DNA of 64,000 bases, from NCBI RefSeq assembly GCF_000004825.1, contig NW_008805089.1, forward strand, positions 1,178,001-1,242,000, read 5' to 3'. Made by a program: the position numbers and the translations under genes. The notes under the pieces were generated by a model. That model was given only the letters and a program-made list of their open reading frames with translations, was not told the origin of the DNA and did not search any database. Position 1 is the stretch's first letter; each line of letters starts with the position of its first letter. This DNA is from Heterostelium album PN500. Its lineage: Eukaryota; Evosea; Eumycetozoa; Acytosteliales; Acytosteliaceae. Of the stretch, positions 24,454-36,819 are shown in pieces.

Positions 24454-26174
24454 GATTAATGTTTTCTATTTTATTATTTTAATATAAATATATATATTAA
24501 CTATTTCTATAAATTTATAAAGATATCGGTTAGATTACAATGATCTTTTGTTTTTTTTTGTTTTATAACTAATTCTTTCTTTCTTTCTTTCTTTAATTAT
24601 TAATCAACTATAAAAAATATCAAATAAATAAATAAAAATGGAGTAAAATAAAATATTGTTTGTTTTATAACTATATATATTATTCTTATTCTTAATGCTG
24701 TTTGTTTTAAAGAATATAAAGATGATTTACTGGATTGTTGGTTTAATTAATGAATAGTTTATGTGTAGGGATGACGATTGAATGTAAAAAATAAAAATTT
24801 TTCTCCTTCCCACTTTTTTAGAAAATAAGTTGCAAAAACAAACAAAAAATAAAAAAAAATATTTTTTTAAATAAACGCTTTTTTTGCAAAAAAAGAAGAA
24901 GTGATGTGTTAATTATGAAAAAAAAAACAATAAATAAATAAAAATAAATAAACAATAATAAATTTTGGTAAGATTGAATCGAATTTGATGTGTTGTGTTT
25001 TTTTATTTTGTTTTTTTTTAATGAACTGCATATAATAACAACAACAACAAAGAGTAAAGTATAACACAACTCTTGTTTGATATTACATGTAAGGCAGTTG
25101 AGATATAGATAGTGTCAATTGAACATGTTTTTCTTTTCATAAACACATTTCACAAGGTGAATGTGATAAGATGTGATATTGAAAGGAATTTATTATTATG
25201 TCAACAGGTTATTTATATTATTATTTTTTTGAGAATTTGGTTTGTTTTTTTGTGGCACCGCACGTTTTAAAACAAAAAAATGAAGGGGGTTTGTGTAAAG
25301 ACAGTAAGTTGGGTTGATGGAATGGAGCGGAAAACAATGTGAAAAATGTTTTTGTGTGGAAGTTATAACTTGGAATTTAAGAAAGAAATAAAGAACTTAT
25401 TGAATTGTTAAACCTACAATGAAAGAATGAAATCTAATAATCTTTTATGTGTTATTAAATACACTGCTGTACTACTAAATATTACAAGTTTGTCTGCTAA
25501 AATATATTGGTTTTTTTTTTGTATACTCCTATATTTATTAAAATCCAATCAAACTTCTAAGATCTTCTTGTATTATCTATTTCTATTCTTTTTGTTTTAG
25601 TTTCTTGTTTTAAGAAAATGCGTATATTCTTTTATCTTAATGTGATAATGAAATAATGATATTGTTGTTTTAATTTAATTAATAATATTACAATTGTAAA
25701 AATAATAACTCGTTTCAAAAATATCTTTTTAATATAAATTTATATATATAATAATTATGTATATATATAGTTAAATTTATAATTTTAATAAAAAATAATT
25801 AGTTTTTGTTTTATTTTCTTTTTTTAAAATAAATAAATAAATAATTTGTCTTTCCAAAAACTAACAATAGATATACATTTTGTTTAAGTTTATACAAAAA
25901 ATAATGAAAAAATTCGAAAAAAAGATCTTAAAAAATAAAGAAAAATTAAATAAAATTAAAAAAAAATTTCAATGGGGAAAATTTGTTGTTGTATTTGGAA
26001 CCTTACTATAGAAGAAGAATTTTCTGTTTGTTGGGCACATTTTTTTTTAATATTAAAAAATTTAATTAATTTTTTTTAGTTTTAACAATTTTTATTTTTT
26101 TTGAATTCTTTTTTTTTTAATTTATAGTTTTCTATTTACAATTTCTAGACTTTTATTATATATTATATTTGTTT
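24454..26174. other. AT-rich intergenic region
   Basis: About 1.7 kb. A CTTT microsatellite lies near 24570-24590, with many poly-T/A tracts. A slightly GC-richer patch near 25250-25330 has no open frame. I see nothing supportable. Confidence 0.4.
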
Positions 26175-26945
26175 TTAAACTTTTAATTTGGTTAAAGCTT
26201 TTTTAAATATTGATTTTTCTTTACGATCTAAATTCAATAGAATCAATTCGGCACCGAGTAACTCTCTTTCGTTGCTGCAGTTGTCGTCGATTTTCAATTC
26301 TTTGATGTATTCTCTGAGAGAGTTGATCGATGCGTTTCTGAAGCGATTGGTCATTTTAAAGTCAGAGCAGCTCGATTCCTCGCAGTTTGGTGTCCTCGAG
26401 ATGTCCAGAAGGAACTCGACGATTCTGAAACTATCCTCGGTTGGATTGGTAACTGCTCTTGTTACGATGTCGTGTATTGACTTGGCGATCTGTACTTGAA
26501 TTTTGTATTTCGCTTGATCGCCGGCAGAGTTATAGGTGACTCCGTAAGTGTGTGGCGATATGATGGCCGGTGCCACCGTCCTCAGAAAGAGGAAGCTGCT
26601 CACTGAAGTCATCCATAGGTCATTGAAGCGTCTGCCAACCGAGCTTCTAATGAGATAGCTGATGTTTCTGATTGCGCGAGGACAGTCGTCCTTGTGGTCG
26701 ATTATCTTTGAGATTAGGTCAGAGGTGATTGTATTTACACAGAGTATATCCACTGGATTTCTATCCAATTGGCTTATTACTGGCTCAACTATTATAGATT
26801 GAATATAGTTGATGCATCCTCGTTCCATCAGAGTGAATTGTCTCATCAGATCTGTGGCCAAAGTATTTAATTTGAAAAGAGTGGATCTATTTTGGTTTTC
26901 CACTTCTTTTTCAATAAAATATTCTAAAATTTCGAAATGATTCAT
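26175..26945 (-). CDS. Small RasGAP-like domain protein with Lys at the arginine-finger site
   Basis: A single exon of 256 residues. The Ras-GAP signature is clear: STLFKLNTLATDLM (21-34) aligns with the TLFRxxTLAS loop of p120GAP/NF1, and SVSSFLFLRTVAPAIISP (114-131) with the FLR..CPAI signature. The position of the catalytic arginine finger is Lys25 (AAA at 26873-26871), while the second, structural arginine is kept as Arg122. Normal RasGAPs stimulate GTP hydrolysis by Ras; with Lys in place of the finger this one is expected to be weak or to act as a Ras-GTP binder. Only 24 residues precede the finger, so a short upstream exon cannot be excluded, but I see none. Confidence 0.75.
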   Translation of the reverse strand: MNHFEILEYFIEKEVENQNRSTLFKLNTLATDLMRQFTLMERGCINYIQSIIVEPVISQLDRNPVDILCVNTITSDLISKIIDHKDDCPRAIRNISYLIRSSVGRRFNDLWMTSVSSFLFLRTVAPAIISPHTYGVTYNSAGDQAKYKIQVQIAKSIHDIVTRAVTNPTEDSFRIVEFLLDISRTPNCEESSCSDFKMTNRFRNASINSLREYIKELKIDDNCSNERELLGAELILLNLDRKEKSIFKKALTKLKV

Positions 26946-29193
26946 TTTACTTGTTTTTTATAAAATAGTTTTTTTTTGTTAAAAAAATGTTATAGTTGTT
27001 TAGAGTTGGTATGTACAAATTATGATATTTTAAAACAAAGATAGATCCAATCAAAATTTGGAATTTATAAAGAAAAAAAAATAATATTTTATATTGATAA
27101 GTAGGTTGTGAATTACAGATAAATGTAATATATTTGTAATTGAAGTTAAATATAAAAAAAAATGGAATATGATTTTTAATATTTCGAACGGTTATAATTT
27201 GAATAGATTTATATGTATTTGAAGTGAAAGTGTTTAAGTTGTTTTTAAATGTATAAAATCTGAAATTTGGAGGGAAGTTATTGGACAGTTTAAAAATAGT
27301 AATATAACTTTTAAATTTGAAAACCAAAAAAGATATAATAATTAAATATAATCTTTATTTGTGGATATCAAACAACAAATTTCATAAATAACCTTTATTT
27401 ATAGCCTGATGTTGTTTGTTTGATTGATTGTTTGTTTGTTTGTTGTAAAACGAATTAAACATTTTTATCCATTTAACCTTTTAACTCTTCTTTCAAAAAA
27501 TTAAATAAATCATATTAAAATAAAATATTAAAATCAAAGTTTTAAAAAAATTTTTATGTGTTCCATTGTTTATCATCAAAATGATGCCTTTTGGAATGTA
27601 AATAATCACACTCACACACACCAACACACAACACACATTAACTTCAATACCAATAAATATTAAAAAACACACCCTTTCCCTCTAACACACAAACATCTTT
27701 ATATATTATATGTATCAACACATCAATCATTACCAATATATTAATTAGATATACATAAACACAACACACATCTGGTTGTCATTTAAAAGTAAATTATCCA
27801 TTACCTTCTTTCCTTCCTTCTTAAAATTTTACTATAAAAAAAATTATTTACAAAAAAACAAAAGGGAATGTAAATAATCACACTCACACACAACAACAAT
27901 CATTCTTTCTTTACCAGTGAACTAAAGTAAATAATCAAACAAAACAAAACAAAACAACTCATAATATTTATATCTATTTCAGTTATTGGATGTTTGAATG
28001 AACGCTTAGTAAACCCCTCGAATGAGTTCTGATATCAGTTATAGTTCTCAAACATCTAAAGTAATATTTTATCTCTCTGATTTCATTAATCATAAACAAA
28101 AGAATATGTCGATTACCAAACGAACAGCCACTACTTTATCATAGAATATCATTCATCAATAAGTTCAGTTGGTTGGCTAGTTTAAAATATGTGGGAATGA
28201 ATGAACAGCAATTGCAAAGATATATAAATGTGTGTGTTTTGTGTTTTGTGGTGATTGCTTTGTTTGAATCAATCTCCAATTTTTAAAAAGGAGACCTAAC
28301 ACTAACACTACCACTACCACCCTTTATAACATGTTAAATTATTAATTGATTTAATTTATTATAAAAATAGTAGTTCAAAAAAGAAATTACTAGCAATTGT
28401 ATGTTTGTTTTTCTTTATGTTACTACAATACCATTCAATGGAGGTCCTACTTTGATGGTGTTGGATTGTTGATGATGTTGTTGGAGATGATGATTGATTG
28501 TATGTGAGATGGACTATGAGAAATTTAGTCGAGTGGTGAAGTTGTATTTTCGAACATATGTATATCATTTTGACAATGAATGTTCAATCACAAGTGAATC
28601 ATATTGCTCTTATGATGATTGTCTCTTTACTTTGGAATCGCAATTGTTTCACCATTTCAATAGTAAGTAGGAGTGACAAGAAGTGAAGATCATAAATCAC
28701 AATCAAGATTCAAATCGAGTTAATTGATCACTTTATAATTACAATAATAGTTGTTCAATGTGTGGGTCAAGATTTTGATCAACTTCAAGGTGGAACAATC
28801 TCATTAAACTCCACACTTTTACAGTCGTGCTATTAATAGTATACCTTCATTGTGAGAGTAAAGTAAAAAGAAAGAAAATTGGTGTCGTTTTATAAATAAA
28901 CAGTGTGAAATTAAAGAGAAAAGAAGAATTCCAGTGAACAAGAGAATAAATTGAACACATTTTAATTATCATGAAAATAGAGATAGAATGTAAGTTTTAA
29001 ATTTACTTTAGAGTAACTAGCTAGAACTTTGTATTTACTATGATTGTTTGATTTACCATCTTTTTATTTTAATGAACAGAGAAATGATGATTTTGATTGA
29101 AGTGGTAGGGTGGGTTGGATGGGTTGTTTCAATATTAAAATCATTTAATAGTAGTATTAGCAGAACGGGGAGATGCATTATTCTTTTTTACAA
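26946..29193. other. Long intergenic region with a direct repeat and coding-like patches
   Basis: The first 600 bp are A+T only. From about 27580 the composition is more mixed and CA-rich. GGAATGTAAATAATCACACT plus eight more identical bases occurs twice, at 27593-27620 and 27865-27892. Between about 27980 and 28840 several plus-strand open stretches of 25-58 codons look protein-like, but they do not join in a consistent frame. No gene is called. Confidence 0.45.
27593..27892. repeat. 28-bp identical direct repeat (two copies)
   Basis: Copies at 27593-27620 and 27865-27892 are identical over 28 bases, starting GGAATGTAAATAATCACACT and ending in CA repeats, with their starts 272 bp apart. The left half is not simple sequence, so chance alone is unlikely. 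It could be a local duplication or a paired regulatory site. No terminal repeat features or coding capacity accompany it. Confidence 0.6.
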
Positions 29194-29966
29194 TCATATA
29201 GGACGATGATATTTATTGGAATTAGGTTGAGTACAGTTGATTTTTCTCTTTGGTTTATCACGGAATGATAACCCAAGTTCACACCTACAACATTAAACAC
29301 ATTAAGATTTTCCAAACAACAAATAATTAAACTTTTATATGAAAGATATAAATATGATTAAAATCTAATTTTAATGATTTACGAAAAATTAAACAATAAC
29401 TGAATGGTTAATTACAATAATTGTTATAGCTTTGGGTGTTGATGGTAAATACGAAATACCAACATTTAATTTGGAACTGATCTATTGGTATTGTTGCGAA
29501 AATCTTGCAATAAGTTCTATTTTTATTTATTAAGTGGCTTCATAGAAAAATAAATATTATTTGTTTTAAATAAAGTAATTCTTGTTTAATGATAAAAAAA
29601 TTTATTAAAAAATTGTTGAACTGTTTTTAGAATTCTTATATCTTGAATAGAAATATTCTTTCTTTCTTTCTTTTAATAAATGGTTGTGTACCTGGGTGAT
29701 CCACATCTTTAAAAAAAAAATGATAAAAAAAGTAATAGTTAATAATCAATTATATTATAATTTGTATTTAAATTTATTTATTACGTTGTTCTACAAACAG
29801 TGAGACATCCATAATCATCACCTTGATTTTCTCTTCGGCATCTATTTAGGCAACGTACGCACTTTTCAACTGATTCCATCTGATCTTCAAAGTAATATTC
29901 TTCATCATTTGAACAAACTATTGAAAAATACAATGATATCATAAATATTAATAAAACTATCTTCAT
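29194..29966 (-). CDS. Small secreted Cys-rich protein (10 Cys), four exons with a 15-nt microexon
   Basis: The proposed exons are 29966-29785, 29706-29692 (15 nt), 29516-29460 and 29284-29194, giving 114 residues. All junctions are GT/AG, all three introns fall in phase 2, and the frame closes on TGA. The N-terminus, MKIVLLIFMISLYFSIVCS, is a signal peptide. The mature part has ten Cys, an even number: a cluster KCVRCLNRC, then GCLTVC, TTC, TYC, KCWC and INC. Such proteins in amoebae are usually extracellular or prespore/matrix disulfide-rich factors, but I recognise no family. Exon 1 is solid. Exons 2-4 rest on phase, Cys content and splice signals and need a transcript. Without them the first exon alone encodes 61 residues. 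Confidence 0.65.
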
Positions 29967-30171
29967 TCTATAATTAAATTATTATTAATTTGTGTAAAAA
30001 ATAAAATAGAATAGATATATGTATGATCAAATATATAAATTTGAATCATTGTAAATCAGTATGTGTGTTGTGTTGTTTTTTTTTTAAATAAAAAATAATA
30101 ATAATAATATTTTTATATATATATATATATAATATGTGTTTATTATCTTAATTATTTATTTTTATATCTAT

Positions 30172-33100
30172 CTATACATCTATTACACTCTTTATATATA
30201 ATTGAGCAACGAGTGTCAAGATCATCTTTGGCTTAACTTCAACAATGTCCTCCCACACTAAAAATATACAGCAATCCAACTTTCTGGCGACATTGATGAT
30301 GTATTGAGCATTGAGTTTCTTGTTCTCATCGGTGTCTCCCGGTGTTACAATCGAGTAGTTAATACAGCCTCTCGACATAGACTCGAGCAAGTCTATCAGG
30401 AACAGTCCGTTGCCAACCGAGCCATCTTTGAATCCGTGGATACCCGTTGACTTGCCGATCGTAGTAACCTTTTGGTTGGCCCAACGAATGATGTCCGATT
30501 CACCTACATCCTTGCTAGACGATGACAGGTTACCACCGCTACTGGAGACCGGTCTCAGACTTGCGAGAATCGAGAGTAAATGATATTTACATGCTTGCCA
30601 GATCAGAGCAAGCGTAAGCTTACGGTTGCCTTCGTGGATATCTCTTCCACCGACTCCTACCAAAGAGAATTTCAATTTCCTTGCAAGGTCAATACCAAGA
30701 TTACAATTCTCCATCTCCATATAGTTGTTTGATGGATGTTGATTAACATTCTTCCAATTTACACTACCAGGTTTTATCTTGTCAAACATCTAAAATAAAA
30801 TAGTTAATTATTATTAATATTAATCCAACTTGATGTTTATTATTATTATTGTTGTTAACTTACTTGTAATATAATTAAACCATCTTGAAGATCTTGTTGT
30901 AAGTTATTTACATAGGGACTCAAATTCAAAGAGTTGATCCACATACAGAATGCTCTTTCCTCACGAGTACCTTCTACATCTACTAAATCCGATACTTCTT
31001 TTACCAGTAGAGTAACTTCTTTAGTTTCATTCTCCTCTATTGTTATTCCAATACCCTTCTCAGAGAGGAACAAACTTGCAATAAACAAATACGCAAGTTT
31101 CTCATTTTTCTTTTATGTTTATTAAAATATTAAAAATATTAGTACTAATCTTTTAAAATTGATAAATCAATACTATTATTTAAAAACATACAGATTTCAT
31201 TGTATCTAAAGTTAACCAAGGGAATATCTTGAATCTATTTGATGTCTCTGTTAATATCCATTCATATAAAACAGATTCATCTTCATTTGATGATGATGAT
31301 GATGGTGGAACAAGTTCTTTATCCAATTTACAAAGTAATTTTATACAATTTAATGGTTTCTTTTGTTTAAAATGTTTAGTTTGGTTTGTTTTGATTGATG
31401 ATGTTATATAATTTTACTTACTAATAAAAGTTGCTCAACAGATTCTTTTGATTTCTTTATCTCTAAATGATAGCATGCCCAACGAAGTAAGAGTTGTGAT
31501 GAACTTTGTGCTGCGAAATGCTTGATGTCTTCATCGGATGATTTGAATACTAGGAGATTCGGATAGTTATTAAGGTTAATCGATGAGTTGATATATACAC
31601 GAACGAGTTGGTAGATGAGTGAGAGTGTGATGTGCGGGTCTTGTTGCACCGCCTGTGGAGTTATATTCTGAATGACACATCCGATGGCACGCGATGAGTT
31701 ACACACAAGATTGAAGTTCTGATCGACCTCAATTCGATTCTGTGGTTTCATATTCATGACACGCTCGTCAATCGTTCCTTCACGAGCGAGATTCACTAGC
31801 TTACACATCAAAACACCGTCGTATATAGCTAGTTTCACATGCTTGCTGCTATCCACAGGGAATACATGCTTGATTTCATCGGTCATCGGTAGTTTCTCAT
31901 TGATGAATCTGATCAACGGTGATTCCTCGACGATACTGTAGTCTTTTACCAACTGAGGATCGGGCAATGCAATCATTTCCACCTCCTCTTTCTCGGTGGT
32001 CTTCTTCACCAACTCGGTCATGTCAAACAATTGTTGTGACAACTCCTTGACAGCCAAGCCATGTTTGTGTGACTTTGCTTCGAGCTTTTTAATGAGATCG
32101 GCAATCTGTTCTTTGAGATGTGCATTCTCCGTTGACAATGAACTAGCATTCTCCTTCTCTCTCTCCAAATCTACAAACAGTTCATCCGATTTCCGTTGTA
32201 AATGAACATTCTTCTCAACAAGTTCATTGTTTGTTTGCTGCAAACCATTCACCTTTTCTAGAGTGGTTGCAATCATTTCCGATTGCTCACTGTTGACCTT
32301 GGTAAGTTGTTGTATCTGAGTGTGGAGATGTTGATTGTGTTCAGTCGTTTCTTTCACCGATTGTTCAAGAGTGTTGAGTCGTGAGTTGACGTTGATATCC
32401 AGCGATTGTTGAATCCTATTCATCTGTTGATTGGTATATTCATCATAGCTAACAAGCGATGTCTTGTTTAGTTGCAAACTATTGTTGATCTTCTCAGTGA
32501 ATTGCTGGTGTTGCTCCTGAAGTTGTGCCAATTGTTGATCCAACTGTGTGATTCTAAGAGTGTCTGCAGATTTCTGTGACTCCAGTGATTCTTTATCACG
32601 TTTGTATAAGTGTGTAAGTTTTGAGTTTAATGCATTGATTGATATAATATGCTCACCTAATAGCTGTGCTTTTTCTTTGCGTAACTGCTGAATCAGTGTC
32701 TTGTCTGCGTCGTTTGCCGATGCGCCATTCGATAACTCCAACTTGAGACTGTCCAACTCTTGTTCCAATCGTTTGATTTCCTTCACACCATTGGCATTCT
32801 CCTCTGTCAACTGAACGATACTATCTTGCTTCACTTGATTCTCAGTGGTTATCTTTTCAATCAAAAGTTGTTTCTCTTCGTTCTCCGCACTGAGTTTCTG
32901 AAGATGTTCGGCCTTCTTCTCAACCTCTTCAGTAAGACGTTGTGATAATCTATCCTTCTCTTGGACACTCTCTGACAATCCATTGATTTGAACGTCTTTC
33001 TCCTTGACATCGACAACCAACTTCTCCAAAGCCGATTGTTTCTCCTCATTATCCAACTCTAATCTCTTAACTAAATCTTCATTTTGCTTATTCTTTTGAC

Positions 33101-35313
33101 CGAGTTGTTCAATAACCAGTTGATTCTCGCTGACACTCTCATTCAACTTGTCAATAATAACAGTATTCTCCTTTATCAGTGAATCCTTTTCATTGATTCT
33201 ATTCGACAAATCTTGTAACTGTTCGTCTCTATTACGAATTTCACACATTGATTCATGTAGCTGTTCATCTCTCTCCTGTAGTTGCTTATCCTTCTGCTCC
33301 ACTTCATTGATGAATCTATCGATTGCCATCTCCTTATCGATTAGAATTTGATTGGTTTGGCTCAACGAATTCTCCAATTCCTTGACCTGACCATCTAGTT
33401 TCTGGATATCAACCACCTTACTTTGTACATCGACTGTAAGTTGTTCAATCGACTGTTGCTTCTCGTTGATCAATCTACTATGCTCGTCAAGAGCAATCTC
33501 CTTCTGTCTAACAAGTTCATCGATCTCGTTGCTCTTTAACTCTATTGTTTTGTTCAACTCTGCAGTCTGTCTGGCCAACTCCAACTCCAACTGAGCGCGC
33601 AACTTCTTTGCCGATTCCTCTTGGTTGAGTAGCTGTTGACGCAGCGATTCAATCTCCAGAGCATATTGAAGATTCTCTTGATTCAACTGTAGTATCTGAG
33701 AGTCGTATTCATCTCTTAGCTTCTCCTTTGAAGTATCGTCCTGTTGGAATGCACTTCTAAGCTCGTCGGCCATCGACATATGATGTGGTTGCGGAGTCTT
33801 TAGCAAATCGATATCCTCCTCCAACTTTGAATTCAACATCTTTGCTTCTCCCAAGTCAAACTCCAAATTGGTGATCATCTTCTTTAGTGCTTCCACCTGA
33901 CTACCCAACTCATCGATCGTATTACTATCGTTCTCTATTCTCTGCTTATCATAACGTGTATATTTATAAATAGAAACAACACAAACAAGCTATTGTTTTG
34001 TTATATATTGGTTAGTTAATTGAGAATGATAGATATTACAACAAACAAAAGAGTAAAGAGTAGCTATTCATACCATGTAAAGTGCAGATTTAGGATCAGC
34101 TACTTCTTGATCTGTATTCGACTCGAATGATTCGTTTAATGTGAGTGCAGCTACTTGTTGAAGTTGTGCTTGTGAATCAGAGGTAGTATCTCTCTCGAGG
34201 AACTTGATTAAACTGTTGATAAGTGAACACTCCAAGTTACCTTTGACTTCATTCTCCAACTCTCTCAGCAGTAGCTTAGCATCTTGAATCACACGAAGAT
34301 TCGCCATCTTTGGTGTTGCCATGAGTAACTCTTCGTTCTTTATCAGATCTTGGAATGCCGATTTGATGATGAGTGACGGTTCGACCATGAGCGCGCCGTT
34401 GTCGCGCTCCATCTCTTTCAGACGCTCTCGCAACTTGCGATTCTTGTCTCTCAGCAGTTTCACCTGGCCAGTTATCGCTTCGTATTGCTCCTGGTCGACT
34501 TTGTCGTCGAGCGCACTCTGCAGGTCGGCAACAGAGTGGTGCAACGATTCGTTTTGCTCGGCCAGACGATCGCGGTTTCTCTTCAGTCTGTCCTCAGACT
34601 CCTGTACCGATTCCAACGTCTGTTTCAACTGTTCGATTTCATGTAGTTGTTTGGACATTATCAGTTTGTTGTGTGGTGATTCAATGCGACGCCATTCCTT
34701 CTCTTCGGCCTGTCGGTTCAGCGCCAGTTCCAACTCGACATTGTCGCGCGTCGCCGACTCTAGACGCGCAGCCAACAACACCATCTCCGTTCGATATCTA
34801 TCTAGTTCGTCGAGTGTCATTCTTATCTTTTCCGATTGATCGATATTCCGTTGACGCAGTGACTTCACCTCGATTTCCAACTCCTCATTCGCGTCCAACA
34901 GTGACTTGCCAATCTCCGCAGCAATTCGAGTGTCTTCTTCTTTCTCCTGTAGTAACTTCTGTGTTTGTTCGAGCTTTGTCTTGTTATCCAAATTGAACAT
35001 CATTGTGAAAGACTTGTTCTTCAACGGAGTGGGAGTACTCTTGTTGATCGACGATATACTCTTGGTTCGACGAACCTGTGAGCGATCGAATTCATCGTTG
35101 GAAGGTGGCGATGTTGGAATACAATCTGTATCTGCAAATCTGACATTCTTTGTATCGAAACGAACGGTTCCAGTGAGATTCTCATTGGAATTGAAAGGTG
35201 ACCGATTGTTCCCAATTAAGAGTGACCTTAGATTGCCAGTGCTTCCAGTGTTGTGATTCGGTGTAGTTGGATATGAAGCTGATAAAGGTGATTTACTTGT
35301 CGCTGTTGATTCT

Positions 35314-35347
<34 letters not shown>

Positions 35348-35795
35348 TCTTATTGGGAGCAGGAGTAACGGGCATTATTATAGCTCCATTTGGTTGTGTG
35401 AATTTAAAGAGTGGTTCGAATTCCTCTTGTTTGGTTTTACGCTTCATTCTGAGATAGGTCGTTTCCTTCTGGTAGAACTCGATCTCCATTGTCTTCTTTT
35501 CCTCTCTTGACATTGGTGAGGCGGTGGTGTCGTTGAGCTCCACGTAGAACTCTGTGACACGTGTAGCACGTTGCTGATGGTAGCTCAACAACGACATATA
35601 ATGCTCGTGAAACCAGTTCTTTGCTTTGTCAGAGGCAGACAAATTGCTCTCGTCCACTGAATCACCGGCTTCATTTGCACTGTCAACACTACTTCGCTTT
35701 GCATTTACATTATCAAAGTCAGAATCTGGAATATCATCAAACAACGTCACACCAGTGAATATCTTAAAATCAAATTCCGCTCTATTTTCTGTCAT
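30172..35795 (-). CDS. Giant coiled-coil protein with four C-terminal fimbrin/plastin-type CH domains
   Basis: Five exons, 35795-34074, 33944-31422, 31359-31192, 31109-30864 and 30789-30172, give 1758 residues. The first 575 residues hold a Ser/Asn/Gln-rich region and heptad repeats; about 600-1220 is almost continuous coiled coil (Glu/Lys/Gln/Leu). The end (about 1235-1758) resembles plastin in its order of CH1-CH2 and CH3-CH4 actin-binding pairs: DERVMNMKPQNRIEVDQNFN, RAIGCVIQNITPQ, EERAFCMWINSLNLSPYVNN, NCNLGIDLARKLKFSLVGVG and VEVKPKMILTLVAQL. Fimbrins bundle F-actin; the dimerising rod suggests a spaced or bipolar crosslinker. The EF-hands of true fimbrin are absent. Dictyostelium has fimbrin-like paralogues, but I cannot assign one. 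The second exon starts at a tandem CAGAG/AAGCAG acceptor. Confidence 0.92.
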
Positions 35796-36819
35796 GATTC
35801 TCTATTTTTTATTTTTATAAAAGTGTGGTGTTGATTGATTGTTGATTTATTTATCTATTTATCTGACTTATTATATATATATATATCTAAATTTATATAT
35901 CTATGAATTTATATATCTAATTTTATATCTTTTGATTCTTTTATTGTTATTTAATTTTATGTAATTACTATCTACCAAACTAATATCATTTCTATTCTAA
36001 ATATATTTTATTTTATTTCTATAATTTAACACCAACTCGAATATTGTGATTGATGATGTGTTTGATACGAGTGGGGTGGTGGCAAAATATTAAAGTTGTT
36101 TTTTAAATTTTATAATAATTAAATTTTTATTTTATTTTTTGGTTGGTTTTTATTAGATTGTGCACAATCAATCTTATAATACTGATTACGAAAAATATAA
36201 ATGTATATGTATCTTATAAATATTATTAGATTGTTGTTCAGTTATCAAAAAACAAACATCAACCAACTATATCTATTAGCTAATCGATGAAATATATAAA
36301 AATGATAATTTAAACTGCAACTGTATTTGATTGATTACTGACAAATAAACCGGCTTTCTCAAATCTTTGCTACTATTTTGTTTTTTTAACGTTAAAAAAT
36401 CAATTTTAATAAAATTAGTTTTTTTTTTTTGGTTTTTTACAATATTTTTAAAATAAAATTTTTGGAGGCGCCAAATCATTGATTTGTGTGATAACAAATA
36501 AAATAATATTCAAATAATTGGTGAATGCTTAACAATTTTTTTTGTATTTACAATTTTTTTTTTTATTTTCTTTTTAATTAAAAAAATTTTGAAGAGGGGA
36601 GAGGAGATTGAGACAGCAACAACAATTATTGATCAGATTGGTATTTGAAGTGGGAATATTATATTATATATCCAAATAAAGAGTTAACTGATGATTGATT
36701 ATTGTGATCTAATGTGTGTGCGCATACTATGTGTTGTTTTTTTTTTAAAATACCAAAAAAAGAAAAACCAATTCTTTCGAAAAATATTGTTAATTGGTGA
36801 TGATGGTTAGCGGTGGTCA
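35796..36819. other. AT-rich intergenic region
   Basis: About 1 kb upstream of the fimbrin-like gene and downstream of the RING/B-box gene. It is poly-A/T with a few mixed patches. I see no gene. Confidence 0.4.

Noticed and set aside
24818-25069. Minus-strand ORF of 83 codons
   Set aside because: Phe/Leu/Lys homopolymer translation of poly-A/T tracts; no conserved-looking residues.
26947-27327. Minus-strand ORF of 126 codons next to the RasGAP-like gene
   Set aside because: Composition is Phe/Ile/Asn/Lys/Tyr only, as expected from open A+T-rich DNA, and no motif is visible.
36276-36497. Minus-strand ORF of 73 codons
   Set aside because: Lys/Phe/Ile-rich, no splice partner, located in ordinary AT-rich spacer.
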